A stretch of DNA of 64,000 bases. Origin: Opacimonas immobilis (GTDB lineage: Bacteria > Pseudomonadota > Gammaproteobacteria > Enterobacterales > Alteromonadaceae). Under the pieces are notes generated by a model. That model saw nothing but the letters and a program-made list of their open reading frames with translations, had not been told where the DNA came from and did no database searches. This document shows, in pieces, positions 60,445-64,000 of the stretch (within the stretch, counting starts at the first letter, position 1; the number at the start of each line of letters is the position of its first letter). The translations under genes and the position numbers were made by a program. The stretch is from the NCBI RefSeq assembly GCF_048282545.1, contig NZ_CP182485.1, positions 2,170,001 to 2,234,000 of the forward strand, given 5' to 3'.

Positions 60445-60747
60445 ATGAACCGAATTAAAGACGCTACCAAACGTGTCAAGCTATACCATCAAACGTATCA
60501 AGAAGAAATGCATCTGCCACAGCTCGATACAACTTCAAGCAGTAAACTTAACGCTCTACTCGATAAAATATATCGTTTTGAGCATCGCTGTACGATGAAA
60601 AAAATTAAATATTCAGAGCCAGTCTGTATAAAATTTCGTGGTGCAATTGCTGACTTGATGTTGTTACTCGATGATTTTGACTTACAACAAGCGATAGCAA
60701 ATCGCGATAATGAGGACCAACACAAGGAAATTGATAGTGTTGCTTAA
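60445..60747 (+). CDS. Small soluble protein of unknown function (100 aa)
   Basis: Starts at ATG 60445 (MNRIKDATKRVKLYHQTYQE) behind a GAGG site seven bases upstream; the frame is open earlier but without a signal. Highly charged, entirely helical in appearance, with two Cys (CTMKK and VCIKF). No motif is recognised. Second of three same-strand orphan genes between pnp and tRNA-Leu. Confidence 0.6.
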   Translation: MNRIKDATKRVKLYHQTYQEEMHLPQLDTTSSSKLNALLDKIYRFEHRCTMKKIKYSEPVCIKFRGAIADLMLLLDDFDLQQAIANRDNEDQHKEIDSVA

Positions 60748-60883
60748 CGGCAACACCTTTGGTGTCGACATTTTTTACAAACTCTTAAACATCCATATAT
60801 ATATCATTGTAATTTCAATAACATATACCTCTGGCACTGCTTTTGCAAATTCTGCAGTACTATCGAATTAAACCGGATTAAAC

Positions 60884-61471
60884 ATGTCACTTGCAATTAT
60901 TACCTTGCTAGTTTTACTCACATTGTATGCCATTTATTTTTATGACAAACGGTGTAACAACAGTAAAAAACATCTCAGATTAAAACAATATTTAAAGCAA
61001 GATAGTGCCAATAATGGTACTAATGAAACATTCCAATCATTTTTTGATAAAGAACCCATGCTTAAAGAGATCAAAGAAAATGGCGCTTTAATTTTTGAAG
61101 AGCACAAATTGAGAGGCATTTTGGATGGGAAATATTACTGGGAACTAAGTACCAATAAATACCAAAAAAAGGGGTACATTGGACTGATCATAAAAGGGTC
61201 AAAAGAGATTGCTGGAGTAGCCAAAATCGCTGCATACCATGGTCCCCTTAGCAAAGAAGAACTAATAGATAACAAAGACAAGCATGGCGTTTTGCTTGAA
61301 CAGATCAACCAATCTGACTGCAAACACAATATTGCAATTGAGTTAGCTGAAATTATCCGATTTGAGCGACCCATCCCTTATGAACACAAGCTTGGAGCCG
61401 TAATGTGGGTAAAGATTGGCGAGCAAGATGATGTTATGCAGGCATTGGCAAAAACATTATCAAATTACTAA
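60884..61471 (+). CDS. Single-span membrane protein with possible ASCH/PUA-like domain
   Basis: A 195-residue protein with an N-terminal membrane anchor (about residues 3-20) and a soluble domain. GYIGLIIKGSKEIAGVAKIAAYHGPLSKEEL followed by KHGV and a final beta-rich part (GAVMWVKIG) resembles the layout of ASCH/PUA-fold RNA-binding domains (split here as residues ~95-125). The resemblance is by eye only. It ends just before the bidirectional terminator it shares with the tRNA-Leu transcript. Confidence 0.6.
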   Translation: MSLAIITLLVLLTLYAIYFYDKRCNNSKKHLRLKQYLKQDSANNGTNETFQSFFDKEPMLKEIKENGALIFEEHKLRGILDGKYYWELSTNKYQKKGYIGLIIKGSKEIAGVAKIAAYHGPLSKEELIDNKDKHGVLLEQINQSDCKHNIAIELAEIIRFERPIPYEHKLGAVMWVKIGEQDDVMQALAKTLSNY

Positions 61472-61480
61472 AAACAAAAA

Positions 61481-61502
61481 AACGAGCAATCGCTCGTTTT
61501 TT
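61481..61502. terminator. Bidirectional terminator after tRNA-Leu and the ASCH-like gene
   Basis: AACGAG / CTCGTT stem with a six-base loop, As to the left and six Ts to the right. It lies five bases past the tRNA 3' end (- strand) and ten bases past the + strand gene. It ends the glmM-tpiA-secG-tRNA transcript exactly where rimP-nusA would normally follow. Confidence 0.88.
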
Positions 61503-61506
61503 GAAT

Positions 61507-61592
61507 TGGTGCGGAAAGCGGGACTTGAACCCGCACGAGCATAGCTCACCACCCCCTCAAGATGGCGTGTCTACCAATTCCACCACTTCCGC
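61507..61592 (-). tRNA. tRNA-Leu (anticodon GAG)
   Basis: An 86-base class II tRNA read on the - strand. Acceptor stem GCGGAAG / CTTTCCGC, D arm GTGGAATTGGTAGACAC, anticodon loop TTGAGGG giving GAG (reads CUC/CUU), a long variable arm and T arm GGGTTCAAGTCCC, with CCA encoded. It follows secG as does leuU in E. coli. Confidence 0.97.
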
Positions 61593-61608
61593 AAAAATTG
61601 ATATTTAA

Positions 61609-62025
61609 TTAATTACCAGGCTTATCACCCGAATCTTTTATATCATCCTGGGTAGATGATGCAGGTACATCAGACGCAGGAACAGACTGTTGCACAGGTA
61701 AATCAGAAACAGGCACATCAGAATTAGCCGGCATTACTGGTGCAGTAGAAACGGGAACTTCGATATTTTCAAATTCATCAACTGCTTTTTCTGAGCCTGC
61801 TGTTAGATTACCAAGTAACAAGCAAATCACAAAGAAAAATGTTGCTAAGATGGCTGTTGTTCTAGTTAAAAAATTACCTGAACCTGACGAACCAAATACG
61901 GTGTTAGAACCGCCACCACCGAAAGATGCCCCCATATCAGCACCCTTGCCTTGTTGGATAAGGACTAAACCGATTAAGCCCAGTGCGACAATCAAGTAAG
62001 CAACAATCAATACTTCTTGTAACAT
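61609..62025 (-). CDS. secG: Preprotein translocase subunit SecG
   Basis: Small SecYEG component that stimulates protein export. Two membrane spans (about residues 3-22 and 53-73) flank the conserved QQGKGADMGASFGGGGSNTVFGSSGSGNFLTR loop (family hallmark, here about 24-55). It is 138 residues against 110 in E. coli because of a longer Asp/Pro/Ser-rich C-terminal tail. Nine bases downstream of tpiA and just before tRNA-Leu. Confidence 0.96.
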   Translation of the reverse strand: MLQEVLIVAYLIVALGLIGLVLIQQGKGADMGASFGGGGSNTVFGSSGSGNFLTRTTAILATFFFVICLLLGNLTAGSEKAVDEFENIEVPVSTAPVMPANSDVPVSDLPVQQSVPASDVPASSTQDDIKDSGDKPGN

Positions 62026-62033
62026 GTAAACCT

Positions 62034-62774
62034 CTATTTATTTGCAGCTTTGCAAATGTTTATAAATTCTTCTAATTGAAGGCTTGCTCCACCGACAAGA
62101 CCACCGTCTATATCCGGTTGAGCAAACAACTCTGGCGCAGTTGATGCATTCACACTGCCCCCGTATAAAATTTTTAATGACTCGGCAACTGCCTCATCAT
62201 GTTTTGCAAACCAAGCTCGAATAAACGCGTGTACCTCTTGCGCTTGAGCGGGCGTTGCAGTTTCACCAGTACCGATTGCCCATATTGGCTCGTATGCAAT
62301 AATTGCGTTACCAAATCCTGCAATACCAACTGTATCAAGTACCGCTTGCAACTGCGCTTCTAAAAAGGCAAATAGATTACCGGCTTGTCGGGTTTCTAAC
62401 GATTCTCCAACACATAATATCGGAGTTAAACCAGCCTCTTGAGCTCTGACAAATTTTGCTGCAACAAGGTTATTGTCTTCAGCAAACATCTCTCTGCGTT
62501 CAGAATGACCGACAATCACATACTGCGCACCAACACTTGCAAGCTGCTCACTAGATATTTCACCCGTAAAAGCTCCAGACGCACTAGATGCCAGATTCTG
62601 ACCACCTAATCCGAGGTCAGATCGGAACAAGGGTAAAAATACAGCTGGAGGACAGATCACGATATCAACTTCAGATAGATTCACATTACCTAAACCTTGG
62701 TCAAAAGTTGTTACCAGGCTAGGATTACCATTGAGTTTCCAATTCCCAGCAACTAACTTGCGTCGTTGAATCAT
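62034..62774 (-). CDS. tpiA: Triosephosphate isomerase
   Basis: Interconverts dihydroxyacetone phosphate and glyceraldehyde-3-phosphate. Start ATG 62774 (MIQRRKLVAGNWKLNG) is chosen: GGAAG lies seven bases upstream, and the active-site Lys is then at residue 13. It has GHSERREMF (catalytic His), AYEPIWAIGTG (catalytic Glu) and LYGGSVNAS. About 246 residues. Co-transcribed with glmM and secG. Confidence 0.97.
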   Translation of the reverse strand: MIQRRKLVAGNWKLNGNPSLVTTFDQGLGNVNLSEVDIVICPPAVFLPLFRSDLGLGGQNLASSASGAFTGEISSEQLASVGAQYVIVGHSERREMFAEDNNLVAAKFVRAQEAGLTPILCVGESLETRQAGNLFAFLEAQLQAVLDTVGIAGFGNAIIAYEPIWAIGTGETATPAQAQEVHAFIRAWFAKHDEAVAESLKILYGGSVNASTAPELFAQPDIDGGLVGGASLQLEEFINICKAANK

Positions 62775-62857
62775 CGTTTGTCTTCCATGCAAGTGTACTT
62801 AGGCGCGAGATGATACCCAAGCCTACTGATTTATACAAGAACAAAATACAGAAATGC

Positions 62858-64000
62858 CTATGCTTTGCTCACTTCTTCAACTACTGCGGCGATTTGCTGA
62901 GCATTTTGTTGCGCAACATTATCATCTTCAGCTTCAACCATCACTCGAATAAGTGGTTCTGTACCGCTCTTGCGCAATAATACCCGCCCTGTGTCGCCCA
63001 TCGCCTGTTCCGCCGTAGCAACAGCATCTTGAACAGTTGAGTTAGAGATAAAGTCTTGCGAATCATCGCTGTAGCGAACATTTATGAGTGTTTGTGGGAA
63101 CTTTTTCATACCACTGGCCAAAGCATGTAAGCTCATATCATTACGCAGCATCGCAGTGATAACTTGTAATCCTGCCACAATGCCATCACCGGTTGACGTA
63201 GCTGCTAAATTGAGGATATGACCTGAACCTTCACCACCAATTAGCCAGCCATTTTCTTGCAATAATTCCATGACATAACGATCGCCCACTTTACTGCGTT
63301 TAAATGGGATACCTAATTGCTCAAGTGCAAGCTCTAAACCTAAATTGGACATTTGTGTACCGACAACCCCACCACTTAGGCGACCAGACTTTAATGCATC
63401 TCGAGCGATAATGAATAATATTTGGTCACCATCAATAACATTGCCCTTGTGATCAACAAGCATAATACGGTCGCCGTCACCATCCAAAGCAAAGCCCAAA
63501 TCAGCTCCGTGTTCAACAACCGCCTCAGCACACGCTTTCATAGAGGTAGCACCCACCTTGTGGTTTATATTGGTTCCGTTTGGTGATGTGCCTATAGTGA
63601 TGACCTCAGCGCCTAATTCACTCAGTACGTTAGGAGCGATGTGGTACGTTGCACCATGTGCACAATCCACAACGATCTTCATCCCTGTGAGCGATAATTC
63701 AGAAGGGAATGTCCCTTTACAAAACTCAATATAACGACCCGCGGCATCGTCAATCCGAACCGCTTTACCAAACTTATCAGCAGCCACACATTCCATTGGT
63801 TGATCGAGCATTGCTTCAATTGCTAACTCAACATCATCATCTAGTTTAAAACCATTGGCCGAGAAAAACTTGATCCCATTGTCATAATATGGGTTATGGG
63901 ATGCACTGATAACTATGCCTGCTTCAGAACGAAATGTCTTGGTCAAATAGGCAATCGCTGGCGTGGGCATCGGTCCTAATAAACCTACATTTAACCCTGC
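62858..64000 (-). CDS. glmM: Phosphoglucosamine mutase (5' end outside window)
   Basis: Interconverts glucosamine-6-phosphate and glucosamine-1-phosphate for peptidoglycan and LPS synthesis. The frame is open to the right edge, beginning inside the chain at [20 protein letters not shown]; roughly the first 70 residues are missing. The phosphoserine loop [17 protein letters not shown], metal-binding [15 protein letters not shown] and the C-terminal [15 protein letters not shown] are present. Confidence 0.97.
   Translation of the reverse strand, partial: AGLNVGLLGPMPTPAIAYLTKTFRSEAGIVISASHNPYYDNGIKFFSANGFKLDDDVELAIEAMLDQPMECVAADKFGKAVRIDDAAGRYIEFCKGTFPSELSLTGMKIVVDCAHGATYHIAPNVLSELGAEVITIGTSPNGTNINHKVGATSMKACAEAVVEHGADLGFALDGDGDRIMLVDHKGNVIDGDQILFIIARDALKSGRLSGGVVGTQMSNLGLELALEQLGIPFKRSKVGDRYVMELLQENGWLIGGEGSGHILNLAATSTGDGIVAGLQVITAMLRNDMSLHALASGMKKFPQTLINVRYSDDSQDFISNSTVQDAVATAEQAMGDTGRVLLRKSGTEPLIRVMVEAEDDNVAQQNAQQIAAVVEEVSKA

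Overview
The window is chromosomal DNA of a marine-type gammaproteobacterium, most likely in the order Alteromonadales. This is inferred from gene order and families: a contiguous sdhCDAB-sucABCD operon divergent from gltA, msbA-lpxK-Trm112-kdsB, smc-zipA-ligA with divergent cysZ, pnp-nlpI, glmM-tpiA-secG-tRNA-Leu, and a large TonB-dependent receptor paired with a lipoprotein pullulanase. I cannot name the genus from sequence alone.

Left end (1-4617): a chromosomal integron. An intact integron integrase (intI, + strand) reads away from an array of at least six gene cassettes whose genes are all on the - strand. Five complete attC sites separate them, and the array runs off the left edge. The cassettes encode two lipoproteins, a DUF3144 protein and three proteins of unknown function.

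4614-12474: a DUF5989 microprotein (50 aa), an SxtJ-like membrane protein and a NodU/CmcH-type O-carbamoyltransferase form one - strand operon. Divergent from it are two paralogous membrane-anchored SGNH/GDSL hydrolases with C-terminal helical repeats, followed by an exported S41-like protein. This looks like a little-characterised surface or secreted-molecule modification system.

12488-22133: a small coiled-coil lipoprotein, a Tat-exported FAD amine/amino-acid oxidoreductase, and an alpha-glucan (starch/pullulan) locus of TonB receptor plus pullulanase. Divergent from the receptor is an unannotatable 53-aa peptide gene with a double-glycine leader-like motif.

22155-33774: the TCA block. sdhCDAB, sucAB and sucCD are co-oriented on the - strand, with hairpins between sdhB and sucA and between sucB and sucC. 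gltA diverges from sdhC. SucB carries two lipoyl domains.

33822-46012: mixed housekeeping genes (DUF3429, manC-type enzyme, pirin, tcdA, DedA-like protein, LysR regulator, fatty acid hydroxylase with divergent Crp/Fnr regulator, rimO), then the lipid A/Kdo cluster msbA-lpxK-Trm112-kdsB, whose genes overlap by 4 bases.

46081-57546: a ComEC lacking its usual C-terminal metallo-beta-lactamase domain, a divergent DUF2062 protein, ligA-zipA-smc, cysZ, a small HExxH protein and nlpI.

57569-64000: pnp, then three AT-rich orphan genes on the opposite strand, then tRNA-Leu(GAG), secG, tpiA and the 3' part of glmM. In many gammaproteobacteria rimP-nusA-infB-rbfA-truB-rpsO lies between tRNA-Leu and pnp; here that block is absent and the orphans occupy the junction. 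No CRISPR array, rRNA, insertion sequence or prophage was seen.
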